Positions 8,828 to 17,888 of a stretch of 64,000 nucleotides of DNA are shown piece by piece. Positions within the stretch are counted from its first letter, which is position 1, and every line of letters starts with the position of its first letter. The stretch is taken from the NCBI GenBank assembly GCA_029246385.1, contig JAQWNG010000028.1, positions 1-64,000 of the forward strand. Reading direction: 5' to 3'. The position numbers were made by a program, and so were the translations under genes. Below the pieces are notes generated by a model, which was not told the DNA's origin, did no database searches, and was given only the letters and a program-made list of their open reading frames with translations. This stretch comes from Halioglobus sp. GTDB taxonomy: Bacteria; Pseudomonadota; Gammaproteobacteria; Pseudomonadales; Halieaceae.

Positions 8828-10069
8828 TTGATTGGCAGAAGGGTTGTCGTAACTGGAATGGGGATGGTGAGTCCCGTCGGTCATACGGTGGATGAAACTT
8901 GGGACAACATCTTGGAAGGTAGGAGTGGTGCGGCACTAATTGATAGTTTCGACACTTCCGCTTACAGCACCAGGTTTAGTGCCAGCGTTAAAAATTTCGA
9001 CATTTCCCCTTACCTAGCTGAAAAAGAGGCGCGAAAGCAGGATGTGTTCGTGCAGTACGGTATGGTGGCAGGGATGCAGGCCATGCAAGACAGTGGACTT
9101 GAGGTGAGTGAAGAAAGTGCGCCGCGCATCGGCTGCTCTATTGGCTCAGGAATCGGCGGTATCGGTCAGATAGAGAAGAATACTGAAATTATTCGCACCT
9201 CAGGACCGCGTCGCGTCTCACCCTTTTTTGTTCCAGGCTCTATCATCAATATGATATCTGGCAATCTTTCAGTGAAATATAATCTTCAGGGACCTAATCT
9301 TGCGGTAGTGACGGCCTGCACTTCCGGCACACATAATATTGGTTTGGGTGCTAGGTTGATTGCATTGGGTGATGCGGATGCAATGTTGGTTGGCGGTGCC
9401 GAAATGGCGACTACCCCCGTTGGTTTAGGTGGCTTTGCGGCAGCTAGAGCCCTGTCTACACGCAATGATGATCCTGTTCGAGCTTCCCGACCATGGGATA
9501 AAGACCGCGATGGCTTCGTCTTGGGCGATGGTGCCGGAGTACTTGTGCTTGAAGAATATGAATCTGCGAAGGCCAGAGGCGCGAAAATCTATGCAGAACT
9601 CCGGGGCTTTGGTATGAGTGGTGATGCTTACCATATGACGCTGCCCCCTGAAAATGGTAGAGGTGCTGCGGCATCCATGTCCAATGCGATCAAAGATGCG
9701 GGCATTGCGCTTGATAAAATTAGCTATATCAACGCCCATGGAACCTCTACCCATGCTGGTGACCTCGCTGAAAGTCGCGCAGTGGAGTCGGTGTTCGGCA
9801 GTGCAGCTGCGCAAATCGCGGTTAGTTCAACCAAGTCTATGATAGGTCACTTATTAGGTGCGGCTGGCGCCGTGGAAGCCATTTTTTCCATTCTGGCTTT
9901 GCGTGACCAAGTAGCACCCCCGACCATAAATCTTGACCAGGCTGACGAGGGTTGCACTTTGAATTACGTCCCCAATACCGCACAGGAACGTGTCATCCAT
10001 AGTACGCTGTCAAACTCTTTCGGATTTGGTGGAACCAATGGATCATTGCTGTTCTGCAAAGCTGATTGA
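8828..10069 (+). CDS. fabF: 3-oxoacyl-ACP synthase II FabF
   Basis: Condensing enzyme of fatty acid elongation. From the TTG at 8828 the product is 413 residues, the E. coli length, and AGAGGAG lies eight bases upstream; a GTG at 8804 would add eight residues ahead of the conserved start [11 protein letters not shown]. The active site is complete: Cys164 in TACTSGTHN, one His in [11 protein letters not shown] and one in GHLLGAAGA. The final [10 protein letters not shown] motif is present. It overlaps pabC by four bases. Confidence 0.96.
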   Translation: MIGRRVVVTGMGMVSPVGHTVDETWDNILEGRSGAALIDSFDTSAYSTRFSASVKNFDISPYLAEKEARKQDVFVQYGMVAGMQAMQDSGLEVSEESAPRIGCSIGSGIGGIGQIEKNTEIIRTSGPRRVSPFFVPGSIINMISGNLSVKYNLQGPNLAVVTACTSGTHNIGLGARLIALGDADAMLVGGAEMATTPVGLGGFAAARALSTRNDDPVRASRPWDKDRDGFVLGDGAGVLVLEEYESAKARGAKIYAELRGFGMSGDAYHMTLPPENGRGAAASMSNAIKDAGIALDKISYINAHGTSTHAGDLAESRAVESVFGSAAAQIAVSSTKSMIGHLLGAAGAVEAIFSILALRDQVAPPTINLDQADEGCTLNYVPNTAQERVIHSTLSNSFGFGGTNGSLLFCKAD

Positions 10070-10911
10070 CTGGCCTGCCCGTGCCCCAGCGGTCTGAGAT
10101 CTGGCTTGACGGCACACCAACAGTCACGCTGCCATTACCCGATCGGGGATTCGACTTTGGTGACGGCGTGTTTGAAACTATGCTGATACATCAAGGAGCG
10201 CCGCTCTTTGCAGATCTGCATTTAGAAAGACTGTCGCTGGGGTTAAAAGCGCTCGCTATTCCTGATTGTATTGCAGCTGCGCGGCAACAGCTGGATAGCG
10301 TCACCGGCGCTATCCATGGGCGTTGGTCCGTACTGCGTTTAAGTGTAAGCCGCGGTAGTAGCCAGCGAGGCTACGCACCCCCTGAAGATGCGGTGCCGCG
10401 GATTCTGATCAGTGTCAGTCAACTCGATCGTGATTGTGGACAAATCTCGACTGCGGCGAAGTTGTGTTTCGCGAATATTCGCCTTGCTATGCAACCGTAT
10501 CTGGCCCGGATTAAACACCTTAATCGACTGGAGCAAGTTTTAGCAGCTGCGCAAGTTAAAGCGGAAGGGGTCGACGAGGCCATCCTGCTGGATCAGAATG
10601 GGCATCTGGCCTCGGTGGTCGCAGGTAATTTGTTTTTGGTTCATGAAGGTCAGTTACTGACCCCGAAGCTTGACAACTGCGGGATCTTGGGCACTCGGCG
10701 GAGGCTCATTATCGAGAGGTGGGCTCCCGCTCTCGGGTTGGCGGTTCGCGAGTCCACTTTGACATTGCGTGATCTGCAGGCAGCGGACGAAATTTTTTAT
10801 AGCAATAGTCTGCAAGGTGTTCGGCCTGTTTCGAGAATTGGCCAGCAGAAATGGGATGCTCATGGAGTATGTGAGGCAATATTTCAGCGCTATCAGGAAG
10901 AGCTGAGGTGA
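10066..10911 (+). CDS. pabC: aminodeoxychorismate lyase PabC
   Basis: PLP enzyme that splits 4-amino-4-deoxychorismate into p-aminobenzoate and pyruvate for folate synthesis. The 281-residue product is a class IV aminotransferase fold with [14 protein letters not shown] near residue 25 and the PLP lysine in [14 protein letters not shown] near 150. The start is uncertain: TTG at 10066 overlaps the fabF stop, and GTG at 10081 would give an N-terminus closer to family length. The downstream mltG start overlaps its stop, so the block is translationally coupled. Confidence 0.92.
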   Translation: MTGLPVPQRSEIWLDGTPTVTLPLPDRGFDFGDGVFETMLIHQGAPLFADLHLERLSLGLKALAIPDCIAAARQQLDSVTGAIHGRWSVLRLSVSRGSSQRGYAPPEDAVPRILISVSQLDRDCGQISTAAKLCFANIRLAMQPYLARIKHLNRLEQVLAAAQVKAEGVDEAILLDQNGHLASVVAGNLFLVHEGQLLTPKLDNCGILGTRRRLIIERWAPALGLAVRESTLTLRDLQAADEIFYSNSLQGVRPVSRIGQQKWDAHGVCEAIFQRYQEELR

Positions 10912-11939
10912 TTCAAAAGCTGCTTGTATCGGCGCTGATGCTAGTGATTCTGGGTGGCCTAGCTTTTAGTGAATTGCGACAGCAGTGGGATGCTCCACTG
11001 CTCATTCCTGAAGCAGGCTTTGTACTCACAATTGAACAGGGCGACTCGCTGCGGTCGGTTGCTAACAACCTAAACAACATGGGCATTTTAGCACATCCGA
11101 GTTTATTGATATTCTATGGCAGATGGACCGGGATAGATCAGGCAATAAAGCGTGGGGAATATCGACTACTTCCAGGATTAACCGCAGAGGCCATGCTAAA
11201 GCAATTCAGTGACGGCGATGTAATTCATTATCAAGTGACTTTCCCTGAGGGTATCACCCTCGCGAAAGCGTTGGGTATTCTCGCGCAGCAGGCGGCATTA
11301 GAAACAGTTTTAACCGGGCCTTCGGACCCGCAGCTGATGACGTTAATCAAGCCCTATTTAAAACCGGAGGGACTCTTTTTTCCTGACACTTATCGGTATT
11401 TACGCGGCGATACCGATCTTAGCATTTTAGAGCGTGCACACGCGGCCTTGATCGATGTGTTACAAAAAGAATGGGGTGAGAGAGCATCGGGATTGCCCTA
11501 TGAAACACCCTATGACGCATTAATTATGGCGTCGATTATCGAGCGAGAAACAGGTCTTGCGTCGGAAAGAGAGCAGATTTCAGGTGTCTTTGTGCGGCGA
11601 CTAGAGCAAGGAATGCTTCTGCAGACAGATCCTACCGTTATTTATGGAATGGGTACCGAGTTTGATGGGAATTTGCGGCGTCGTCATCTCAAAGACAGTA
11701 GCAATGCGTACAACACATATCGCCATTCTGGTTTGCCCCCAACCCCAATTGCCCTATCTGGTCGAGCGGCAATTTATGCAGCACTGCATCCGGCCGAAAC
11801 TAACGCTCTGTACTTTGTCGCTAGAGGCGATGGTGGACATGTTTTCAGCAGAACTTTAGCAGAACATAACCGCGCCGTCGGTAAGTTTCAATTACAGCGA
11901 CGGGAAAATTACACTTCATCACCAGAGGGGCCACAGTGA
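10908..11939 (+). CDS. mltG: endolytic murein transglycosylase MltG
   Basis: Inner-membrane YceG-like lytic transglycosylase that cleaves nascent glycan strands and so sets strand length. The 343-residue product has an N-terminal membrane anchor (about 4-21), a LysM-like segment (about 40-85) and the YceG catalytic domain, with the general acid Glu in SIIERETG and the LQTDPTVIYG segment. GTG start overlapping the pabC stop by four bases. The pabC-mltG-tmk-holB order is conserved across gammaproteobacteria. Confidence 0.94.
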   Translation: MIQKLLVSALMLVILGGLAFSELRQQWDAPLLIPEAGFVLTIEQGDSLRSVANNLNNMGILAHPSLLIFYGRWTGIDQAIKRGEYRLLPGLTAEAMLKQFSDGDVIHYQVTFPEGITLAKALGILAQQAALETVLTGPSDPQLMTLIKPYLKPEGLFFPDTYRYLRGDTDLSILERAHAALIDVLQKEWGERASGLPYETPYDALIMASIIERETGLASEREQISGVFVRRLEQGMLLQTDPTVIYGMGTEFDGNLRRRHLKDSSNAYNTYRHSGLPPTPIALSGRAAIYAALHPAETNALYFVARGDGGHVFSRTLAEHNRAVGKFQLQRRENYTSSPEGPQ

Positions 11940-11940
11940 C

Positions 11941-12594
11941 GTGAGCATCAGAGGCCTTTTTATTACTATGGAGGGCGGAGAGGGTGTCGGTAAATCTACT
12001 AACCTGACGTTTCTCGAAAATTTTTTACACGACAAAGGTGTCGACGTTGTCTGTACCAGAGAGCCTGGTGGTACACGGATTGGCGAGGATATTCGAAATT
12101 TGTTGTTACAGATTCGCCAAGAGAAAGTGAGTGCGATGGCAGAATTATTGTTGATTTTTGCGGCGCGTGCGCAGCATATTCGGGAGTTTATTGAGCCGGC
12201 TCTAGCGACGGGGCAGGTCGTTTTATGCGATCGTTTCACAGATGCAACGTATGCTTATCAATGTGGCGGAAGAGGCGTCGCATGGGACACGGTGAAGCAG
12301 CTTGAGGAGTTAGTTCAAGATAAATTGCGGCCTGATGTGACGCTTTTGCTTGATGCGCCAACGGCTGTTGGCATGTCAAGGGCGCGCGGAAGAGGCGAAC
12401 TGGATCGATTTGAGCAGGAGGATCTGGATTTTTTTGAACGTGTTCGCATTAGCTACCTAAAACAGGCTAATGACGATAGCGGTCGCTACCGGATCATTGA
12501 CGCGAGCGTGTCGCTGGATAGCGTACAGCAGCAACTGCTTGCAGTGGGTAACGAGGTTTTCTCTTATTGGCGTGAGAGGTCTGTTGAGTCGTGA
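11941..12594 (+). CDS. tmk: thymidylate kinase
   Basis: Phosphorylates dTMP to dTDP. The 217-residue product has the P-loop GGEGVGKST (12-20), the DRF/TDATYAYQ motif that contacts the nucleotide, EPGGTRIGE, and a lid region with SRARGRGELDRFE that carries the type II (lid arginine) arrangement. GTG start at 11941, one base after the mltG stop. The holB start overlaps its stop by four bases. Confidence 0.96.
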   Translation: MSIRGLFITMEGGEGVGKSTNLTFLENFLHDKGVDVVCTREPGGTRIGEDIRNLLLQIRQEKVSAMAELLLIFAARAQHIREFIEPALATGQVVLCDRFTDATYAYQCGGRGVAWDTVKQLEELVQDKLRPDVTLLLDAPTAVGMSRARGRGELDRFEQEDLDFFERVRISYLKQANDDSGRYRIIDASVSLDSVQQQLLAVGNEVFSYWRERSVES

Positions 12595-13607
12595 TTGATC
12601 CTCTGAATGACCTTCCCGCTGTAACGTCACCCTTGCCATGGCATGCTCATCAGTGGGGCAAGTTGAACGATCAGCTGCAAGATGGACAGTTGCCGCATGC
12701 CCTTTTACTGGACGGAGTGCAGTATTCAGGAAAGTCACATTTGGCCCTGTCTTTGGCGAGATTGCTGCTGTGCGCCCAGCCAGAAGGGGGCCTCAATTGC
12801 GGAAGATGTCATGCCTGTGAGCTCAGTGCCAGAGGCAATCACGGGGATTTCAGATGGGTGCAACCTGAGGCGAAAAGCCGGGTTATTAAGATCGATCAGA
12901 TTCGTGACGTTGTGCGGTTCTCAAATATGACAGCAAGTTTTGGATTGCGTAAAGTGATGGTTCTCGTGCCGGCCGACAGTATGAATGTGAGTGCGTTCAA
13001 TGCGTTACTCAAAACTCTCGAAGAGCCAGCAATTGGCACTTATATAATACTTGTCTGCCACCGCATGAATAATGTTCCAGCCACCATCCGCTCGCGCTGC
13101 CAGATACTGCGGCTGCGGGCACCCAGTGTAATTGACGCTTGCCAGTGGTTGGATAAGGCTACCGGCAGCCGACAGGAGAGCGAAAAGCTCCTGGCAATGG
13201 CAGAGGGACGCCCGCTTCTCGCGCAGCAATTGTTTGAGGGCGGAGGGGTTGAGGAATTCGCTGCACGGAACTTTGGCTTGCAGGCACTATTGGCTGGAAG
13301 AATCACAGTGCCTCAGGCAGTTGCGTTGTGGGCGGATGCGGATACTGCCGCTTTTCTAGATGAAATCGCAGTCGACTTGCAACGATTGTTGAGATCGCTT
13401 TCAAGTGAGCAGCTAAAATCAAAACCGGCACGCATAGCCTTTGGCCTATCCGATGAGTTGGCACAGTTGAAAGGCGCAGTAAGTGCTGGCGCCAACCCTA
13501 ACAAACAGTTATTGCTCGATGCATTGTTATCAAAATTTAGCCGGGAGTTGGGGGCAGTGCTGCTGGATGGTAATATTGTCGGGCAGAGAGGAGAGGACGT
13601 CTTATGA
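12591..13607 (+). CDS. holB: DNA polymerase III subunit delta'
   Basis: Clamp-loader subunit that helps place the beta clamp on primed DNA. The 338-residue AAA+ protein has a P-loop-like GVQYSGKSHLA (about 42-52), a zinc module with CGRCHACEL, NALLKTLEEP, and the SRC motif in TIRSRCQ that acts in trans on the neighbouring ATPase. GTG start overlapping the tmk stop; its own stop overlaps the next start (ATGA). Family-typical length and position. Confidence 0.94.
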   Translation: MIDPLNDLPAVTSPLPWHAHQWGKLNDQLQDGQLPHALLLDGVQYSGKSHLALSLARLLLCAQPEGGLNCGRCHACELSARGNHGDFRWVQPEAKSRVIKIDQIRDVVRFSNMTASFGLRKVMVLVPADSMNVSAFNALLKTLEEPAIGTYIILVCHRMNNVPATIRSRCQILRLRAPSVIDACQWLDKATGSRQESEKLLAMAEGRPLLAQQLFEGGGVEEFAARNFGLQALLAGRITVPQAVALWADADTAAFLDEIAVDLQRLLRSLSSEQLKSKPARIAFGLSDELAQLKGAVSAGANPNKQLLLDALLSKFSRELGAVLLDGNIVGQRGEDVL

Positions 13608-13957
13608 GCGACCAAGAGCAACATAGCCGCAACGGAATATTGTCGCTTACGATAAAGGACAAGGCTGTATTGTACTCTGCCTACATGCCTTTTTTGGACA
13701 ATGGTGGGTTGTTTGTTCCCACGAATGAGGCCTATTCCTTAGGCGACGAAGTGTTTGTGCTTTTGACACTGATGGATGAATCAGAAAAGATTCCTATTTC
13801 GGGAAAGGTAGTGTGGTTGACACCTCAGGGTGCGCAGGGTAATCGCACAGCAGGTATTGGGGTGCAATTTAGTGACCAAGATGCCACTGCAAATGCCAAG
13901 ATTGAAAACCACCTCGCGGGTGTACTCTCTTCTGATCGACCCACTCACACAATGTAG
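13604..13957 (+). CDS. pilZ: PilZ-domain protein, PA2960-like
   Basis: A 117-residue single-domain protein in the position of Pseudomonas pilZ (after holB). Residues 8-105 match the PilZ beta-barrel, including DNGGLFVPT, a GKVVWLTPQG strand and GIGVQF. The RxxxR and DxSxxG residues that bind cyclic-di-GMP in other PilZ proteins are absent, as in the founding PilZ, which acts through FimX/PilB in type IV pilus assembly. The pilus role is inference. Last gene of the fabD-to-pilZ block. Confidence 0.88.
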   Translation: MSDQEQHSRNGILSLTIKDKAVLYSAYMPFLDNGGLFVPTNEAYSLGDEVFVLLTLMDESEKIPISGKVVWLTPQGAQGNRTAGIGVQFSDQDATANAKIENHLAGVLSSDRPTHTM

Positions 13958-14251
13958 ATTAATAACGGGGCTACTGCGCCATAGCCGCCAAAAACCAGTT
14001 GCCATTTAATGATAAAAAAATGGGCCCCAAAAGGGACCCACGAAGACCATTAAGAGTGAAACACAAAGCAACTGTTTCAAAACGAGAGTAGCCATTTACT
14101 CTCATGACAACTCGGTTGAACTCATGCTAAGGCAGCCACTGTTGTAGTATGGCTAAAAGTTGGTAGTTTTCCACATTAAATTGGCTTTTTTTAGTATTAT
14201 TAGCTATTTAAGATTTATTTTTAATAATTTTTTATTATATAGGTCCGCGAA
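13958..14251. other. 294-bp gap after pilZ, with minus-strand terminator
   Basis: No protein gene is seen. The region holds two stems: a strong terminator read on the minus strand (14014-14040, listed separately) and GAGAGTA (14084-14090) / TACTCTC (14097-14103). Toward the next gene the sequence becomes very AT-rich (14165-14240), a likely promoter zone for the GH84 gene on the plus strand and perhaps for a transcript on the minus strand. Confidence 0.4.
14014..14040 (-). terminator. strong intrinsic terminator on a strand with no gene
   Basis: On the minus strand an 8-bp stem (14033-14040 with 14021-14028, one C-A mismatch) and a TTTT loop are followed by seven T residues (14014-14020). 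On the plus strand the stem has no T-run after it, so it is not well suited to end the pilZ operon. No gene lies upstream of it on the minus strand within the gap. Confidence 0.6.
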
Positions 14252-15310
14252 ATGGTCACTATAAAAGGGACTTTAGTTGGTGTGATTGAAGGGTTTTATG
14301 GGCGCTCTTGGTCAATTGATACCCGATTGGCTTATGCGGATTACCTCAGCGAGGCGGGCCTTAACGCTTGCATATACTGCCCCAAGGAAGACCCTTATTT
14401 GCGCCGGCAGTGGCAGCATGACTGGCCTCAGACTAAATGGCTTGAACTACAACAACTCTCGAAAACCTACGCAGAGCGCGGTATCAAGTGGGGTGTTGGG
14501 CTTTCCCCCGTTGAGCTTTATCGCGATTATGGTGCTCCGCAGCGTGCACAGCTAAAAGCCAAGCTGGAGCGTCTGGGTGAATTAGAAGCCCCTCTGTTGG
14601 CCATTCTCTTTGACGACATGCCGGGGAACTTGGATGCCTTAGCGAGCCGTCAGGCTGAGATCGTATTCGATGTTTGTCGTTGGGCTCCGAGCGCAAAGGT
14701 GTTGGTATGTCCCACTTACTATTCCTTTGACCCGGTGCTAGAGCAGCATTTCGGCCCCATGCCCGGAGATTATTGGCGCCAGTTGGGTGAGGATATGCCG
14801 TTGCACGCAGAAATATTTTGGACGGGAAATCAAGTCTGCTCAAAATCGATAGAGACGAGTGATCTTCAGCCGATCGTTGAGCAATTGGGTCGTGCAGTTC
14901 TGCTTTGGGACAATTATCCAGTGAACGATGGTGCTGTGCGCAGTAATTTTTTATACACAAGCAAGTTGGCGGCTCGGTCTGCTGACTTGGGCGAATATAT
15001 CAGCGGGCATTTGTGTAATCCCATGAATCAAGGCCTGTTGTCACTGCCAGCCTTGAGCGGGCTGGCTGGCTTGTATGGTAGCGGCCACTTTAACGATGAC
15101 GTTCTATGTCGATTATTAGGGCCACTGACTTGGGAAAGGTTGTCGCGGGACGGGCAAGTATTCGAGCAGCAGGGGTTGTCTGGTATGGGGCAACAACAGT
15201 GCCAACAACTTGCCCTGGAATATGCTGCCCTGCCTGGAGCGGCTGCGTTGGAAGTAGCACAGTGGTTGCGGGGCGAGTATAGCTTCGATCCCGCGTGTCT
15301 GACTGATTGA
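14252..15310 (+). CDS. GH84-family beta-N-acetylglucosaminidase (O-GlcNAcase-like)
   Basis: Expected to remove terminal beta-linked N-acetylglucosamine by substrate-assisted catalysis. The 352-residue product is essentially one catalytic (beta/alpha)8 domain: GVIEGFYGRSW (10-20), the catalytic Asp pair 121-122 in LFDDMPG, IFWTGN (188-193) and WDNYPVND (219-226), all GH84 signatures. There is no signal peptide, membrane segment or carbohydrate-binding module, so a cytoplasmic enzyme is predicted, unlike the large secreted GH84 proteins of pathogens. It stands alone between the pilZ block and tRNA-Leu. Substrate unknown; amino-sugar or peptidoglycan fragments are possible. Confidence 0.85.
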   Translation: MVTIKGTLVGVIEGFYGRSWSIDTRLAYADYLSEAGLNACIYCPKEDPYLRRQWQHDWPQTKWLELQQLSKTYAERGIKWGVGLSPVELYRDYGAPQRAQLKAKLERLGELEAPLLAILFDDMPGNLDALASRQAEIVFDVCRWAPSAKVLVCPTYYSFDPVLEQHFGPMPGDYWRQLGEDMPLHAEIFWTGNQVCSKSIETSDLQPIVEQLGRAVLLWDNYPVNDGAVRSNFLYTSKLAARSADLGEYISGHLCNPMNQGLLSLPALSGLAGLYGSGHFNDDVLCRLLGPLTWERLSRDGQVFEQQGLSGMGQQQCQQLALEYAALPGAAALEVAQWLRGEYSFDPACLTD

Positions 15311-15542
15311 GCGACAGAACGGGCGGTTCATTGCAGATCACCCTTTTTATATGCCCATACCCAGCGAAAACACCGCGCTGGCGTCATGCTGGTGGTTGAA
15401 CCAAGGGCCGCTTTGTGGCAGACTCATCGCCTTTAAAGATACCCTCCCAATCAATTAAATGACGTTTAGAAAAGTTTCCCAAAATCAGTACTTTAAAAAA
15501 TGTTTACAGGGTGATTTCTAGCTAGTTGGAAGGATTTTTTTA

Positions 15543-15627
15543 GCGGAAGTGGCGAAATTGGTATACGCGCTGGATTTAGGTTCCAGTGCCGCAAGGCGTG
15601 AGAGTTCGAGTCTCTCCTTCCGCACCA
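15543..15627 (+). tRNA. tRNA-Leu (anticodon UAG)
   Basis: Class II tRNA of 85 bases. Acceptor GCGGAAG (15543-15549) pairs with CTTCCGC, then discriminator A and an encoded CCA (15625-15627). The anticodon stem CTGGA/TCCAG holds loop TTTAGGT, giving anticodon UAG, which reads CUA/CUG codons. Long variable arm and GTTCGAGTC T-arm are present. It lies 100 bases ahead of tig. The 232 bases before it hold no gene. Confidence 0.95.
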
Positions 15628-15644
15628 AATTATTGGCTGAACTC

Positions 15645-15695
15645 CCTGCAGTGGTTTTAATGTGGCGAGGGGCCCGAATGCGTGGGCACTGCAGG
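15645..15695 (+). repeat. 9-bp perfect inverted repeat in the tig leader
   Basis: CCTGCAGTG (15645-15653) and CACTGCAGG (15687-15695) are exact inverted copies 33 bases apart, with a competing GGGGCC/GGCCCC pairing inside. The structure lies between tRNA-Leu and the tig ribosome site. It could be a processing signal or a regulatory leader; there is no T-run. Confidence 0.5.
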
Positions 15696-15727
15696 CCCCG
15701 ATAACCAGTGCTTGATAAGGAACAATT

Positions 15728-17050
15728 ATGCAGGTATCCATTGAAACCACTTCGAATTTAGAGCGGCGCTTGACTGTAGGCGTGCCTGCAGAGCGTGTGG
15801 AAGTGGAAGTCGATAGTCGGCTCCAGAAAGCGGCGCAAAAGGCAAAGCTTCCTGGCTTTCGCCCGGGGAAGGTGCCGCTGAAAGTCATGCGCCAACGCTA
15901 CGGCGCCGGTGTGCGCCAGGAAGTGCTAGGCGAGGTTGTCAGTCAGTCATTCCAAGAAGCCGTTGTGCAAGAGAAGCTTCGTCCTGCAGGGCAGCCCAGC
16001 ATCGAGCCAAAGAACTTAGAGCCAGGCAAGGATCTCCAATACGTTGCCGTCTTTGAGGTATTTCCCGATGTGGAATTAGTCGACATGAAAGACTTTCCAG
16101 TGGCTAAGCCGGTGGCAGAGGTCAAGGAAGAAGACATCACGGCTATCATCGAGGTCTTCCGTAAACAGCAGGGTACGTGGGATGAGGTCAAACGCGCAGC
16201 TGTAATGACGGATAAGGTCAATTTAAATTATACCGGCTTGAAGGATGGCGAGGAGTTCGATGGCGGTAGTGCCGAAGATAGTGATCTGGAATTGGGATCC
16301 GGTCGTATGATCAAGGGTTTTGAAGATGGTATTGTCGGCATGAACGTCGAGGAGGCGAAAACGCTCTCACTGAGTTTTCCAGACGACTACCACAACGAAG
16401 ACCTCAAGGGTGCTGCAGTTGAATTCAATGTTACGCTCAACAAAGTTATGGAACTGACTCCTGCAAAAATTGATGAAGAGTTATTCGTTAAGTATGGGGT
16501 GAATGAAGGGGGTGAAGAACGCTTTCGCGAAGACGTTGGTGCGAATATGGCACGCGAATTGAGGAACGCAGTAGAGGCCAACATCAAACAACAGGTGATG
16601 AACGCGTTACTTGAAGCGCATCAGGGGCTAGAAGTGCCGAAGGCGCTTGTCGGGCAGGAAATCTCAGCCATGCGGCAGCAAATGTTCCAACAATTCGGCG
16701 GGGCAGGAAATATGGACTTGGATTTAGAATCTTTGCTACCGGACACGATGTTTTTAGAAAATGCCGAGCGTCGGGTGAAGTTAGGGTTGGTGCTTGCTGA
16801 GTACATCTCAAGTTATGAACTGAGAGCCGATGACGAGCGTATATCTAAAGCTATCGAGGAGATAGCGTCGACGTATGAGTCTCCGCAAGAGGTCATGGAT
16901 TACTACCAGTCAAACCCCCAGCAGCGCTCGTCGGTAGAATCGAAAATATTGGAAGATCAGGTGGTTGAAAAATTGCTGGCGGGTGCAAATGTTACTGAGA
17001 ATGAAAGCAGTTACCAAGATATTATTGGTGCTGACAAGGCGGAAGCCTGA
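15728..17050 (+). CDS. tig: trigger factor
   Basis: Ribosome-bound chaperone and peptidyl-prolyl isomerase that meets nascent chains. The 440-residue product has the ribosome-binding domain with the signature GFRPGKVP (about 42-49), an FKBP-type domain (about 150-245, including VNLNYTG and [19 protein letters not shown]) and the C-terminal arms. ATG at 15728 follows AAGGA by eight bases. It heads the tig-clpP-clpX-lon order that is conserved in gammaproteobacteria. Confidence 0.97.
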   Translation: MQVSIETTSNLERRLTVGVPAERVEVEVDSRLQKAAQKAKLPGFRPGKVPLKVMRQRYGAGVRQEVLGEVVSQSFQEAVVQEKLRPAGQPSIEPKNLEPGKDLQYVAVFEVFPDVELVDMKDFPVAKPVAEVKEEDITAIIEVFRKQQGTWDEVKRAAVMTDKVNLNYTGLKDGEEFDGGSAEDSDLELGSGRMIKGFEDGIVGMNVEEAKTLSLSFPDDYHNEDLKGAAVEFNVTLNKVMELTPAKIDEELFVKYGVNEGGEERFREDVGANMARELRNAVEANIKQQVMNALLEAHQGLEVPKALVGQEISAMRQQMFQQFGGAGNMDLDLESLLPDTMFLENAERRVKLGLVLAEYISSYELRADDERISKAIEEIASTYESPQEVMDYYQSNPQQRSSVESKILEDQVVEKLLAGANVTENESSYQDIIGADKAEA

Positions 17051-17124
17051 TACACGCTTTAGGGGCTCGGCAGGAGGCTGCCGTTGCTCAGGTAAAGAGA
17101 TATTTGAAATTAGGGGCAGGGCAG

Positions 17125-17733
17125 ATGCCAAATAGAGTTAACAGTGAAAGTACCAATGAGGTTCGCAACTTAGGACTAATCCCTATGGTCGTAGAGCAGA
17201 CCGCGCGTGGGGAGCGGTCTTATGACATTTACTCAAGGCTATTAAAAGAGCGAGTTATTTTCGTTGTTGGCGCAGTAGAAGATCACATGGCTAACTTGAT
17301 TGTTGCGCAGCTATTATTTCTGGAGTCGGAGAACCCTGACAAGGATATCCATTTATATATCAACTCTCCCGGAGGTTCAGTCACCGCTGGCTTGTCTATT
17401 TACGACACAATGCAATTCATAAAGCCAGATGTCAGTACGATGTGTATTGGGCAAGCCGCTTCTATGGGTGCGTTCTTGCTTTCTGGAGGAGCTAAGGGTA
17501 AGCGGTTTTGCTTGCCGAATGCTCGCACCATGATACACCAGCCCAGCGGGGGCGCTCAGGGGCAAGCTACGGATATAGACATCCAAGCTCGAGAAATTCT
17601 GATTATTCGTCAGCGACTCAACCAACTTATGGCAGAGCATACGGGCCAGACTATTGAAAATATCGAGCGCGACACTGAGCGCGATCGCTTCATGAACGCG
17701 CAGCAAAGCAAGGAATATGGACTAGTAGACTAA
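17125..17733 (+). CDS. clpP: ATP-dependent Clp protease proteolytic subunit
   Basis: Serine protease that forms the tetradecameric chamber fed by ClpX or ClpA. The 202-residue product has Ser113 in GQAASMGAF, His138 in MIHQPSGG and the Asp in [16 protein letters not shown], the full triad. ATG at 17125 is preferred because GGGGCAGGG sits just upstream; TTG at 17104 is a less likely extension. The 155-base gap to clpX could carry an additional promoter, but I cannot assign boxes. Confidence 0.97.
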   Translation: MPNRVNSESTNEVRNLGLIPMVVEQTARGERSYDIYSRLLKERVIFVVGAVEDHMANLIVAQLLFLESENPDKDIHLYINSPGGSVTAGLSIYDTMQFIKPDVSTMCIGQAASMGAFLLSGGAKGKRFCLPNARTMIHQPSGGAQGQATDIDIQAREILIIRQRLNQLMAEHTGQTIENIERDTERDRFMNAQQSKEYGLVD

Positions 17734-17888
17734 GTTGTTGAAAGCCGCTCCAGCACTGCAGCTGTGGAGGTAGACGAGGGTAAATAGCAGTATTTAGTTC
17801 TCTTTGGGACTTGCAAATATCGACAAAAAACACCATCGTGAATTGTGAGGATGGCTTTATCAACATGTTAAGGAAAGTGGGCGGTTAG

